Shown here: positions 35,067 to 46,803 of the stretch, one piece after another
Layout of the letters: every line of letters begins with the position of its first letter
How positions within the stretch are numbered: position 1 is the stretch's first letter
Source: Dryas octopetala
Taxonomy: Eukaryota; Streptophyta; Magnoliopsida; Rosales; Rosaceae
Assembly: GCA_963921425.1 (NCBI GenBank)
Contig: OY992840.1
Location: 3,102,501-3,166,500 of the forward strand
Direction: 5' to 3'
Length of the DNA: 64,000 nucleotides
Position numbers and translations under genes: made by a program
Notes under the pieces: generated by a model
Database searches by the model: none
Seen by the model: the letters and a program-made list of their open reading frames with translations, nothing else
Told to the model about the DNA's origin: nothing

Positions 35067-36206
35067 TGATGAGTGTGCATTTTGCATCAATTTATGATAC
35101 TAATTCCTTAACCTAGAGTGTTAGAACTCGATATTTTGTGTTTCATGTCTTGTTTTTGTGTTTTCAGGTCAAATGAAGCAGAAATGAGAAAAAGAAGCAA
35201 ATGGAGCCATTTTGGGACATTTCCTGGTCAAACCAGGAAAACGAGTGAAATTCTGGTCAAACCAGGAAAAGTGCATAAATCCTAGTCAAATGAGGATTTC
35301 TAGTCACACTAGAAAACATCAAGTCCAGAACCATCATTGCGGAGCCAGAAATGTGAAATCCTGATTCGAACAGGAAATCCTGGTTGAACTAGGAAACCTA
35401 ACCCAACTAGGGAAAGGAGTCCTAATGACACTAGGAGACCCCAGGGGCAATATGGTCATTACGAGAAGTCAAAATGGATAAGGAATCTCTCATTTTCAAG
35501 GAATCCTAGTTGCACCAGGAAATGATGGTCAAAGTCAAGGTTTCAGAAGCTTCTAGAAGCTTCCATAAGGTGGTGGACATCCATGGAAATGAATGGAGGG
35601 AATAAATGAATTTGAATTCAAATGGAAATGAGGGGCAAAATGGGAAGTCAAAAGTGGAGGGCCCATGGGCCCTAGGGATGCCGAACCAAGATGGGCCATG
35701 CATGCACATGCATGGGCCCAAACCCTAGCAGCCCAAAGGCCATGCGCAAGGAGGAAGATGGCAGCCCATGCATGCGCATGCATGCCATGCAAACCCTAGC
35801 AGCCAAGGAGCCATGCTCAAGCCCAAGGTGACAAGCTCAAGGTGGAAGCCCATGGAGTGAAACCCTAGCCCATCTTATGCAAGCCACTGAAGCCCAACAT
35901 GCAAGCCCAAAGCCCAAGACTAGCAGCCCATGCGCAAGGAAGGGACCCTAGCTGGGCTAGGCGTGAATCACTTAAGCCCAAGGAGCAGCCCATGCCGCAA
36001 GGCCTGATGCACCTAACCCTAGCTGATGCCGCAAGCAACAAGGAGAAGGAAACCTAGCAGCCACAAGTTTTCTCTTCCTTGCCTCTCAAGGAATGCTCCT
36101 CTATATATATCCCCTTCATTCAGAACCCTAGGGATGACTTTTCTCACCTCCTACTCCAGCCGAAATTCTCTTTTGTTCCTTAGTTTTATTTTTGCTGTTC
36201 TAGGTT
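35067..36206 (+). repeat. Truncated 3' LTR of the Athila-like element
   Basis: Begins TGATGAGTGTGCATTTTGC and matches the 5' LTR closely up to 'gctgttctaggtta' at about 36,205. The match then stops, roughly half way through the LTR. Confidence 0.9.
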
Positions 36207-36386
36207 ATTTTTGTCATGCTCACTTTGTTTGTTTAAATGTTTTTATACAGAGGTTTTACATAAAAATGTTTTATTTGAAAGAAATTTATTTATTTATATT
36301 TATGTGCATGACTCAAAGGAAAGAGAAAACAGATTTAAAATCTTGATGTTCAGTATTTTTATGGGCCCGAGGTTCGGGGCGTTACA
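36207..36386 (+). repeat. LTR 3'-end fragment
   Basis: AT-rich sequence ending in GGTTCGGGGCGTTACA, a typical end of gypsy-type LTRs. It may be the far end of the LTR into which the Athila-like element inserted, or a separate fragment. Confidence 0.4.
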
Positions 36387-38764
36387 CTTTAATCCTAAGT
36401 GGACCAAACTTTACTCTTTAAGGTTTCTAAGTTTCAAGTTAATTTTAAAGTCAAATCACTTGACTAACTGTCTTGGTTTAAAGCAATTTCACAAATTAAT
36501 TAAGGTTAGAATAAATCAAACCTAAGTATTATCCAAGTATTTAATCAATCAATACTTCTCCAAAATATTCTACTAATTAATTAAACTCAAATAATAACTT
36601 AAATCCAATTTAATCTCTACAAATTAATAACCTTTGAATAAATTTCCAAATTAAGATTACAACTAATCATGTTTAATTAACCAAATAAATTAAGCAATTA
36701 AATCTCCAAAATAAACCTAGGCATGCTTAATTAATAAATAAATCTTACTTAATTAATCTAAGCATGCAAACTAATATTAAAACCTAAGAAAAATAAATAA
36801 AGTTGAAAAATAAATAAAAGACTTACCCAATTGTAAACCTCCAAAGTTAGACTCCACTCCTAAGGGCTCCTACTCCTTGGCAAGCTCTCTAAAAGAAAAC
36901 TTTTAAACTATGAAAATTTTATTCCCTTTTGGTATATCTCTTCTTAGAGAGACTCTCAAAGAACCAAGGAGTGAGTATTTCAAACTTTACTTGATGGTGC
37001 AAACGAAAATGAGGTACAAGGGTTTCTATTTATAGGCACAAGAGGGTTGAAAGTTTTTCTAATTCTCCAATGTAGGATAGGATGCTCAAAAGTGTCAAAA
37101 ACACACTAAAAATCGAATTAGGTATAGACAACCCGGCCGGATTATCCATTTTGTGAGACAAAATGGATTCGGGTCGCCCATCTCAAAAACACGCGGGTCA
37201 GTGGGCGCTGGCTTTGACCGGTTCTTTAAAATGGAATCAACAGCTGCGATTTAATGGGCATTAATGAAGATCAAAGAATGAGATTAAAACAAGGGTGGAG
37301 GATCTGGTGTGGCACGCCTCAAGACGCTTCCGTGAGCTGGCCTACTGGACGCCTCGTCAGCGCGTCCAGCCAATTACCTCGTGCCACGTTGCCACGCGCA
37401 GTCCCAGTCAGCAACTCAATTAATTCTTTTCAATTCTTATTTTTTTTTCTCTATTTTCTCGAACTTCGAAAATTCACTAAATATAGCTCGGTACTCCAAA
37501 TAATTTCCAGAAAAATCCTACAGACTCGTAAAGATGAGTACTAATTTCTTATAGCCTCAAAATAGTTAAATCATTTTTAGAAAAATTATAAAAATTCCTC
37601 ATCTCATAATTTAATTCTGAAAAATGAAAATAAACTTAATAATCATCAAACTCTTGAATTTCCTTTAGACTCTCAATAGACGATAGAAACCAAAATTTAT
37701 AACCGAAGGAGTCATCACTACTGCCACTACCCAAAGTGGCAGCTCCAAAAGTCAAACTCACTAAAAGTTTATAATTTTCTTAAAGTTCCCTATTAGGCTC
37801 GGCACTTGGAGGCTTCAACAAGTAGAAATTTTCCCAAAAACACTCCAAAATTACCACAAGACTCAGCCAAACCTCAACAGACCCGAAATGGGTTCCAACC
37901 TTTGAAATCAGACTTCTCAATATTCAAATTCTTCCAAATTTACTCTAAATTTATGGTTCCAAATGACAAGTGGGGTTCCTAGAGATGTAAATTGTCCAAG
38001 AGAACATCAATAACAGTCCCAAACTCAGAGTTTCACAGTGAACCCGAAAACGGCCTTAAACCCAAAAATTTAAGTTTCAAAAATCATGATTTTTAAGCTA
38101 TAAAACTAAAGAAAATGAAAGCCCAAAGGAAGAGGAAGGAAACCCACCTAAAATCTTGAAGATTGAAATGAAAATTCGACTTAAATGGAGAGGAAGGCCG
38201 ACGGGTCTGTGTGGCTTTTCCGAGCAGGACTGGCGTGCAGGGGGTTGGCTGGCTGGAGGAAGAGCCGGCGAGCTAGCCAGCGTCGAGGAGGCACGCCGGT
38301 GATGTCAGGTGGCTGGAAATGGTTGGGCAAAGAGAGGGGCAGCGGCTGAGGGTTTTCTGGCTTGTTCCTTGCGCGAGTGAGTGTTGGCTGATAAAGGGAG
38401 TGGCGGGGAGTGGTGGTCGGCCTGTGGAGGTCACGCCGGTGAGGCCGGGTCGGCGAGTGGTGGTCGACGGCGAGGGTGGTGATGCTGGCCAGGTGTGCAA
38501 GGGTGGGTTGCGGGAGAGAGAGAGAGAGAGCTGATTTAATTGTGGTGTTTGGGTTTTCAAATTACCCAAATGCCCTTTCTAGAAAACTCTCCACCCTTCC
38601 TACCAGAATTTCTAATTAGAATACCGTTTTCGCCTACACGTTTGGAAACTCGAGTTCTAATTAGTCGTATCGAGTTTAAAGGCCACCAATTTGAATTTTT
38701 TTATTTTTATTTTTTTAAAAACGCCCCTCTAAATACTAGAATTCCCTTCAATATTAAGGCCTAA
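36387..38764 (-). repeat. Ty3/gypsy-type LTR fragment (family D), minus orientation
   Basis: The reverse complement matches 1-1,210 in several blocks, and its 37,445-37,600 part matches 40,945-41,080. A TATA-type CTATAAATAG lies on the minus strand at about 37,028-37,037. A GC-rich region at 38,180-38,530 ends in a (GA)n run at 38,515-38,530. Open frames in the GC-rich part are not shared between family members. Confidence 0.5.
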
Positions 38765-39010
38765 GGACATGCCTCCTTTTAGAGGGGGTGGTATTGATGA
38801 GATACCTACTACTTGGGCTGTTGTATACTGTTATGGGCTAGAAGAATTGGGTTGAATTGGTTCATTGTTATATTTCTTATTAGACTAGATACCTATTTAC
38901 TTTCCCTTTCCTATATATAGGGATATCCAGTATGTAATGAGTATGAGAGAAAATATATTTTACTTTTTTAATTGTTAAATTTAGATTTAGCTTAGTAGCA
39001 ACTACTCAGA
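38765..39010 (+). repeat. Ty1/copia-type LTR fragment with polypurine tract
   Basis: A purine run (TTTTAGAGGGGGTGG, about 38,778-38,792) precedes TATTGATGAGATACC. A TATA-type CCTATATATAGGG occurs at about 38,911-38,923. This tract-LTR-TATA order is typical of small copia LTRs. The LTR end and internal pol region were not identified. Confidence 0.5.
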
Positions 39011-39763
39011 TGGGGAGCATCCTCCGCATCGGACCCATGTTTTTTCTTCTCCTCAATCGCCATAGCGAACCTACATCCAGACCAGACTAGACCAGAAAAG
39101 AGAACAACAAAGAAAACGCTATCTAGGGTTTCCAATTTCTTTTGCTTTTTTGGCCAAATAGTGTTTCCGATTTCTAAAGCTTCACACTTTGCAATCGCAC
39201 CTAGGCTTTATAATAGAGATATATATATATATATATATATAGCAGGTCTTTCTCTAGACTGGACTTTGTTCGTGGGTACCCATTTAGCCTAAGAGAAGGT
39301 GTGCCCACTACCATTTCTCATGGGCTTTGGCTCAACAATCAACATCCCTGACTACAATGCTCCAACTCAGCTGGTCAAGCCTCTTGAGCGCAACACCAGG
39401 TTACAATATTATTAACCTATTTAATTTATTTAAGGCTCAAGTACATTTACATTCACCAACTATAGGGTCCATTTTAAGTTGGTCCATGAATTATAAAACA
39501 TTTCAAATTTTCTCATTAACTATAGGGTTCATTTCAAGTTGGTCCACGAACTAACAAAAAACATACAGAATAGTAGACAAAATTGGTTGACAACAAAACC
39601 GGACTGAATCGAAGTTTCTTGGGGCGGGTGCCTATGCTAGAACCCTCGTTTGGGGCCTGACACGTAGGCTCTGTCAAATTCAGGAGGCAAACAAGGCAGC
39701 TCCACATATATCAAAGTTTGGATAGAGTCAAATTGATGCCATATGACGAAGACTGATAAAGTA
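39011..39763. other. Unassigned sequence with short repeats
   Basis: Contains a (TA)n run at about 39,221-39,240. Two diverged direct copies of an ACTATAGGGT...AAGTTGGTCCA unit occur near 39,460 and 39,516. No gene recognised. Confidence 0.4.
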
Positions 39764-40120
39764 TCAGGTTAATTTATGGATACCATAGTTAAACATTAGG
39801 AAACCACCAAATGCATCATCATCAAAAGCTATAGCGCCTTCAAAGAGAAGGCCAGCTCCCAAAGAATGTATTGCTTTCCAATTGTTTATTTCAGGTTCGA
39901 AGTAGAACACTCCTCTCACATCCGGATTGGAGAGTAAGATTTTTTGGCCGGCAACTACAATAGAGAAATTTTCGTTTCGATTCCCGATCATGATGGGAGG
40001 ATCTGGCAGAGAAAGCCATTTATTCTGTGTTTGGTCGAATACCTCCATAAATCCACATGTAGCAGTACTGTCGAAACAGTTGAGAGCATAGAGTTTGCCT
40101 TGCAACTCCACCAGTAGGGG
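39764..40120 (-). pseudogene. Kelch-repeat (F-box/kelch-like) gene fragment
   Basis: About 118 codons on the minus strand, from PLLVELQGKLYALNCF onward, give one to two kelch-type blades: VFDQTQNKWLSLPDPP, then an ILLSNPDVRGVFYFEPEINNW block. This is similar to plant F-box/kelch proteins that bind substrates for ubiquitin ligases. No F-box is present. The upstream codons (to 40,171) are low-complexity AT-rich sequence, not kelch, and the fragment stops after the second blade. It is best read as a truncated or transposed gene piece. Confidence 0.6.
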
Positions 40121-40171
40121 GGAAAATAGGAAATTTCGATGGAAATTTTGAAGATTTTTAAATTTTGACAA

Positions 40172-40709
40172 AAATTAGATGGAAACGACGGAAATTACTA
40201 TCAAAATACAGAAATTTTTAATGAAATTTTACCATATGTTTATTTAACATATTATCTACTAAATTGATAAAAAATATTGAAGAAACCAAATTATATAGTA
40301 GGTTTCATGTGATATAATGTGAATATAATGTGCGCTGGAGCAAATACTGTTAAATAAAATTAGTATATTCTTTATACTCTATAATTTAATTATACACTAA
40401 AATCTAAACTCTAATAGTCTATATACTCTATATACCCTAATACTTTTTATACTCTATAATCTATACATTAAACCCTAATTCTTTAGGGTATTAGGTTTTA
40501 GGCCATTTATGATATTTTTAATTATTTTTTTATACAGAAATGTATTAGAGTTTAGGGTTTAAAATAACTAAACGAAACTCCAAACTTTTTTTTTTCCAAT
40601 TGCCCAAAGGCCCTAAACCCCCCGGCCCCCCAGCCCCCCTCCCTTTTTTTTTTTCTTTCCTTCCTTTTTTCCCGTGCCTCTCACCCAGCCAAGCTTTGTC
40701 TTCACTGAG
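40172..40709. other. AT-rich and low-complexity sequence
   Basis: Contains a CTATA/CCCTAA-rich region (about 40,375-40,500) and C/T-rich runs at 40,590-40,680. No gene seen. Confidence 0.5.
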
Positions 40710-41357
40710 TGTAACAACTCAAATTTTGGCTTATGGTAATTTTGTTACTTAAATTTTTCAAACTTGTTTTTAAGATTTGTTTAAAGGAATTAGAAATTTT
40801 TTTAAGTTTATTTTAACTAACTTAGACCTTTGGTTGTGGTTATAGAGCTTAGTTGTGTGGAATTGAATTTTAGAAAAGGAAAATTCAAGAATTTGGCGAT
40901 TATTATTATTTTTGAAATTAAATTATGAGAGTAAGATTTTTCATAATTTTTCTGAAAGTAATTTGACTATTTTGAAGTCATAGGAAATTAGTACTCATCA
41001 ATACCGAGTCTGTACGATTTTTCGGTGAATTATTTGGAGTCTCGAACTATTTTTGATGAATTTCTGAAGTTGGAGAAAATATTAATTAATTAATTGCTGA
41101 CGCAACAAATTTCGATAAATTTCGGCGAAAACCTCACGAAAAATTGTTGAATATGTATTTCGATTTCGGAACCCTAAAAAAATGAAATTTAATACCTTGA
41201 CTACATCTTCATTTTATTAGGCTGTTTTAAAATGACTGTTTTGTTAAAACAAGGGTATTTATGACAATAAAAAATTTGGTGAAGCCTGTAACACCAAAGG
41301 TGTAACAACCTAGTGAAATTTGAATTTTTATTTAATTTGGTTTTACAAAGCTTTAAT
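40710..41357 (+). repeat. LTR-like fragment related to family D
   Basis: Starts TGTAACAACTCAAA. The 40,945-41,080 stretch aligns with the reverse complement of 37,445-37,600 (shared 'gaaattagtactcatc' and 'attatttggagt'). It is interrupted or ended by the inverted-repeat element at 41,358. Confidence 0.45.
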
Positions 41358-43546
41358 GGTGTGTTTGGATGGAGAAAAAAAACTTAGAATTTAAACAAAA
41401 CTCAGCATTTAAGAAATTACATGCTCTAATTTCCTTGTTTGGGTCCATAAATATAGAATTTCGTAAATTCTATGTGGAAAAAAACTTGGGATTTGAAGGC
41501 TATAAATTCCACCTAAATTAGTGTCACTTTCAAAATTCCAATTTTTATAAAAAAAAAAAAGTCGTGTCCACCCATCACCTTGCCAATTAATTACAATATC
41601 ACCACCACTACCATCATGTCGCCGCTACCACCACCACCATCGTCACCACCACTGCCACCGCCACCGCCACCACCACCTCTGCCGCCACCATCACCACCGC
41701 TACCACCGACACCACCTCCGCCGCCACCACCACCTTTGCCACCACTACGACCACCACCGCCGTCACCTTTGCCACCACCACTACGACCACCACCGTCGCC
41801 ACCGTTACCACCACCACCACCGACACTGCCACCATCACTACCACTACCCGCTGCCACCACCACCAACACCACCACAGTCGCCACTATTACCACTACCATC
41901 GCCGCCACCGTCACCACCACTGACACCGCCATCACTGACACTGACACCGCCGCCGCCGCCTCCATCACTAGTGCCATCACCACCACCATCGCCGTTGCCG
42001 TCGCCACCACCATCACCATCACCGCCAATGTCGCCGTTGCCACCACCTCCAATACCCTAATTTTTGCCACCACCATTTCTCTCATCGCCCGTGGGCCATC
42101 ACCCCTACTACCATCATCAACTTACCACAAATATCATTTTTATTGTTGCCACCATCATCATCACTCTTTTATAAAACTACTATAAATTTTGTATTTAAAT
42201 TTCATTATGATTACATTTATCCAAACAAGAGAATTTACAAATTCTATAATTTTAAATCACGTCATTTTTAATTCTGTCATTTATGAAACTTTTAATGAAA
42301 AAGCCTTATGGGACTAGAAGAAGAATTCAGTTCAAGAATCTACACTCCAAGTTGATAATGACTTTGAAGTAGATGATCGAAAATGAAGATGAGAATGATC
42401 CTCAACCACCAGTTCATTCACCTCAAATGACAAGCCCTCAAACTGCTTAATCACAAGCTTCAACTCCTAGTTCAACTCCAATAAGGATGAAAAGTCTTAG
42501 TGATGTGTATGCAAGCTGTAACTTATGTGTGATTGAACCTTAAACCTTTGAAGAAGCAGTGAGAGATATAGCATGTGTGTTTGGATGGAGAAAAAAAACT
42601 TGGAATTTAAACAAAACTCAGCATTTAAGAAATTACATGTTCTAATTTCCTTGTTTGGGTCAATAATTATAGAATTTTGTAAATTCTATGTGGAAAAAAA
42701 CTTGGGATTTGAAGGCTGTAAATTCCAAGTTTAAATTCCACCTAAATTGGTGTCATTTTCAAAATTCCAATTTTTATAAAAAAAAAAGGTCATGTCCACC
42801 CATCACCTTGCCAATTAATTACAATACAACCACCACTACCACCATGCCGCCGTTACCACCACCACAACCACCGTCACCACCACTGCCACCGCCACCTTTG
42901 CCGCCACCATCACCATCACCACCACAACCACTGACACCACCTCCGCCGCCACCACCACCTCTGCCACCACTACGACCGCCACCGCCGCCACAGTCACCAC
43001 CACCACCACCACCGCCCAATGCCACCACCACCACCGACACCACCTCCGCCGCCACCACCACAGCCACCACTACTGCTACCACCATCGCCGCCACTGTCAC
43101 CACCACTGACATTGCCACCACCACCACCACCGACACTCACACTGCCGCCGCCGCCTCCATCACCACCACCATTGCTGTTGTCGTCGCCGTCGCCACCACC
43201 ATCACCACCACCGCCAATGTTGCCGTTGCCGCCACCTCCAATACCCCAATTTTTGCCACCACCATTTCTCCCACTGCTCGTGGGCCATCACCCCTACTAC
43301 CATCGTCAACTCACCACAAGCATTATTTTTATTGTTGTCACCATTACCATCACTCTTTTATAAAACTACTATAAATTTCGTATTAAAATTCTATTATGAT
43401 TACATTTATCCAAATAAGAGAATTTACAAATTCTAGAATTTTAAATCACGTCATTTTTAATTCCGTCATTTGTGAATTCCTTAGTAGTTTCAAACTACTT
43501 CATCCAAACGCACAGTAGTTTCAAATTACTTCATCTAAACGCACCA
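41358..43546. mobile_element. Two copies of a CCN-rich inverted-repeat element
   Basis: Two homologous units of about 930 bp begin GTGTTTGGATGGAG at about 41,360 and 42,577. They share flanking AT-rich arms and a central 400-450-bp run of CCA/CCG-type trinucleotides. The right end of copy 2 reads CATCCAAACGCAC (ending 43,511), followed by a second CATCTAAACGCACC (ending 43,546). Both are inverted relative to the left termini. The 201- and 228-codon Pro/Thr-rich frames are by-products of the trinucleotide tract, since opposite-strand frames are equally long. Termini of the form GGTGYGTTTGG suggest a hAT- or PIF-type MITE, but no clear target duplication is seen. Confidence 0.55.
42300..42572 (+). 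pseudogene. Ty1/copia pol fragment between the two CCN-rich copies
   Basis: Translation gives the linker between copia integrase and reverse transcriptase: a Pro/Ser/Thr-rich stretch, then RMKSLSDVYASCNLCVIEP and FEEAVRDIAW. Internal stops are present. The second CCN-rich copy begins immediately after this block. Confidence 0.65.
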
Positions 43547-43562
43547 TAAAGGAAACTAAACT

Positions 43563-44690
43563 GTGACACCTCGAGAAAAAAAAAATTATTCGGTAACCCA
43601 TTTTGTTTTCGCCAAAATAAATTTATTTAAATTTATCTATTATAGTTTTATTTTATAACGTGTTAATTTAAAGGTTTAACCTAGATTTTACACTCAAATA
43701 TTTAATTGGTTTTTGGTTTCAATTTTGGTCTGTTTGAAAGGTCTTGACCTAACGAACGCATAGGTGCGAACGGTTTATTAATCGGAGCTATAGGTTGAAT
43801 TTAACAGACGAACAAAGTTTGGGGGCATTTTAGACTTTTGCGTTCTAGAGATTTTTCTAGAAAGACCCACTTTTATTTAAATTTCCTATCTCTCTCTCTC
43901 CTCACGGACACCCCCCCGACTTCTCTTTTCTCTCTCTCTCTCTTGCCGATCATCTTTTCCGGCGAGGACTCCTTCGTCCGGCGACCAGAGGCGGCGATAC
44001 CTCCACCCAGCTACTCGCCGTCCTTCTCTCTCCCTCCCCATTCTCATATTTCACTTTCTCTCTCTCCCCTCCCGCACATCTTCTCTCTCTCACCTCCCTC
44101 TGCACCCGCACATACCCACCACAGCCACCATCGTCGACCACCTTTCGCCGACCCCGACCACCGGCGACCTCCCCCTCAAGCCGGCCGTCATCTCCCAGTC
44201 ATCCTCCTTGCCGAGCTGCCCCTCTGCATGTGAAAACTCGCCAGAAAACCACCCAGCTGCCGCCCCCTCTCTTCGTTGATTCCAGCCACCTCCGGCCTCC
44301 ATTCAACTTGTTTTTAGGTGGGTTTTCTTTCCTTCTTGATGGGCTTTCACTCTCTTATGGCTTGGATGTCTGATTTTGAGAAATTTTTGAAGATTAAATA
44401 TGGGGGTTTAGGGCCATTTCGGGATTTACCTTGGTTTTTCGATTGGGGGCGAATTATTGTTGTTGTTTTGAGACAATTTCACTTCTAGAAATTTCAATTT
44501 ATGTTTAGGACTGAGAAATTGAATGAAATTGAATTTATTTTTAGTTTCACAATTCACATGGATTAATAATCAAAGGCCTTTAATTTTTTTTCTTGAAGTT
44601 TATTGTTTAGCATGGGTTCTTCTTACATCCATCCTGCTGCATTGAAGTTTCCTGTCATTTCTTAAAGTTTATTGTTTATGCTTGCAGCTA
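43563..44690 (+). repeat. 5' part of a family D-type LTR
   Basis: Begins TGTGACACCTCGAG. It has a CT-rich and GC-rich middle (43,890-44,300), then a 'gggccatttcggga' region (about 44,405-44,425) resembling the start of the window. It ends near a small exon-like block at 44,694. The CT/CCG-rich frames are compositional. Confidence 0.5.
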
Positions 44691-44693
44691 GGA

Positions 44694-44800
44694 TGGAATA
44701 TAGTTTACAGCGCTTGCAGGACGAAGGACCTCCTTTGTGGGTACCAATTCACCCTAATGTATACCGTTTATTTTTTAGGTGGCAAGAAGCTATTTGAGAG
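44694..44800 (+). other. Coding-like exon fragment, unknown
   Basis: After a possible acceptor (TTGCAG near 44,688) an open block reads MEYSLQRLQDEG, then WVPIHPNVYRLFFRW, then a stop. It sits just outside the left arm of the inverted repeat and may belong to the same lost gene. I do not recognise it. Confidence 0.3.
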
Positions 44801-44877
44801 GTAATAGCTGATACCACTTTTGGAAAGATGCAAGGTAGTGTGGATGTTGTATTGAGTTGTCCAGTGGCAAGAAGCTG

Positions 44878-46803
44878 TTTAACTTGTTTTCTTCAATTGT
44901 TTAAATTTGTTTGTTTCCAATTACTTGTTTTTTACACCCAGTTAGGTCTTCATCAACTTTACAACTCAACAAAAAATGGTATAGCTCAATGAGGGCATTC
45001 GGGAAAAATTGATCTATTGTTCTTGCTAAAGTGACTTCATTAACCTGCAAAACATAATGAAATTAAATCTGCAAGAATGCACAAATCTGAAAATGCCTTA
45101 AATGTACATATGCCACAGTGCCTTCATTTACATTTGATTTGATTTCATGTAGTTGTACATAGTAGAAGGGACAAAATTAGCAATTTAATTGTAAACATTA
45201 CCTGAGGTTGGAGATTAGCAATTCTCATTTGTAGTTTAACTATAAGCATACTTTTTTCCCGAATTTGATCTTCTAATTGCTGAATTTGTTCTGCTCGACT
45301 AATCCCTGGCCTTGGTATTCCCACCACTCCAAGCTGCTGCTGCTGCATTATCAAAGACAGCCCTTGGACTAGTTTCCTCATGGCAGTGCTCTCTTTTTGT
45401 AGCTCAACTGGAAACATCCTTAGCAGCTTGATCCTTTCTCGAGTCGCATGAGTGATATAATTTCGAACAAACCTTATCTCTCCAAGGGGATTTCTTGTAT
45501 ATGTATCCTGCTTGTACACTGTGTGTAGCGGGTATAAACCTTCAAAGTGGGGATGATCAAATTGCATTGAGTTGTCCAGTGTACTAAAGGTCCATTGTGT
45601 GTTCTAACCTCCCTAACAGTATGTTATTTTAAAAGTCCGAGTACAGGTATGGCAATCCTCTCCTTCTATCATAGAAGGAGAGGATGCGAATACAGACATT
45701 CCAAATCATTGATGGTAGTTATCCTACCCACCTGATCCCTAAAGTCAATATATTCATAATGGATGATAGGTGATTCCCTACCGTAGAATATAATGGCAGT
45801 AAAATTGTTCTGGAACTGCCTAATGTAATCTAAAGTTGGATCATTGCCTTCAACCAATATAAAGTTGGAACTGCCTAGGCTACCAGATGCATTTGAAGGC
45901 AATGATCCAACTTTAGATTACATTAGGCAGTTTCAGAACAATTTTATTGCCGTTATATTCCAGGGTAGGGAACCACCTATCATCCATTATGAATATATTG
46001 ACTTTAGGGATCGGGTGGGTAGGATAACTACCATCAATGATTTGGAATGTCTGTATTCGCATCCTCTCCTTCTATCAGAGAAGGAGAGGATTGCCATACC
46101 TGTACTCGGACTTTTAAAATTACATACTGTTAGGGAGGTTAGAACACACAATGGACCTTTAGTACACTGGACAACTCAATGCAATTTGATCATCCCCACT
46201 TGGAGAGATAAGGTTTGTTCGAAATTATATCACTCATGCGACTCGAGAAAGGATCAAGCTGCTAAGGATGCTTCCAGTTGAGCTACAAAAAGAGAGCACT
46301 GCCATGAGGAAACTAGTCCAAGGGCTGTCTTTGATAATGCAGCAGCAGCTTGGAGTGGCGGGAATGCCAAGGCCAGGGATTAGTCGAGCAGAACAAATTC
46401 AGCAATTAGAAGATCAAATTCGGGAAAAAAGTATGCTTATAGTTAAACTACAAATGAGAATTGCTAATCTCCAACCTCAGGTAATGTTTACAATTAAATT
46501 GCTAATTTTGTCCCTTCTACTATGTACAACTACATGAAATCAAATGTAAATGAAGGCACTGTGCCATATGTACATTTAAGGCATTTTCAGATTTGTGCAT
46601 TCTTGCAGATTTAATGAATTTATTATGTTTTGCAGGTTAATGAAGTCACTTTAGCAAGAACAATAGATCAATTTTTCCCGAATGCCCTCATTGAGCTATA
46701 CCATTTTTTGTTGAGTTGTAAAGTTGATGAAGACCTAACTGGGTGTAAAAAGCAAGTAATTGGAAACAAAAAAATTTAAACAATTGAAGAAAACAAGTTT
46801 AAA
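44878..46803. repeat. Long inverted repeat of a broken unknown gene
   Basis: The left arm 44,878-45,852 is the near-perfect reverse complement of the right arm 45,892-46,803, around a 39-bp centre. The left arm has about 68 bp (45,482-45,551) missing from the right arm. Each arm carries the same gene-like sequence: a block GRITTINDLECLYSHPLLL, and a block RERIKLLRM...ELQKESTAMRKL followed by ISRAEQIQQLEDQIREKSML, a short coiled-coil. This is followed by a probable intron with donor-like and acceptor-like ends and another exon-like piece. The encoded family is not known to me. The right arm is more intact in the N-terminal part and the left arm in the middle. A transcript would fold into a hairpin of about 900 bp. 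Confidence 0.9.

Larger units (their letters stand above)
28363..36206 (+). mobile_element. Athila-like Ty3/gypsy element with gag-protease only
   Basis: 5' LTR 28,363-30,751, tRNA-Asp primer site 30,758-30,776, gag-protease 30,934-33,060, about 2.0 kb of non-coding sequence, then a truncated 3' LTR 35,067-36,206 preceded by a G-rich tract (about 35,054-35,066). No reverse transcriptase, RNase H or integrase lies between protease and 3' LTR. Athila-type features are the primer site, the gag block YNPGWKNNPNF, the protease block ILGRPFL and the internal motifs 'gggaggcaaccc' and 'gtgtgggggg'. The element could move only with enzymes supplied by a relative. The missing 3' LTR end prevents a target-duplication check. 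Confidence 0.85.

Noticed and set aside
39764..40171. Intact kelch-repeat gene
   Set aside because: Only about two blades are present. The first 17 codons are low-complexity sequence and no F-box or upstream exon was found.
41580..43374. Pro/Thr-rich reading frames of 201 and 228 codons that look like extensin-type proteins
   Set aside because: They are translations of a CCN trinucleotide tract. Equally long frames exist on the opposite strand, there is no signal peptide, and the tract lies inside a repeated inverted-repeat element.
45145..46537. Two divergent genes with related products
   Set aside because: They are the two arms of one inverted repeat, each broken by stops or a deletion.
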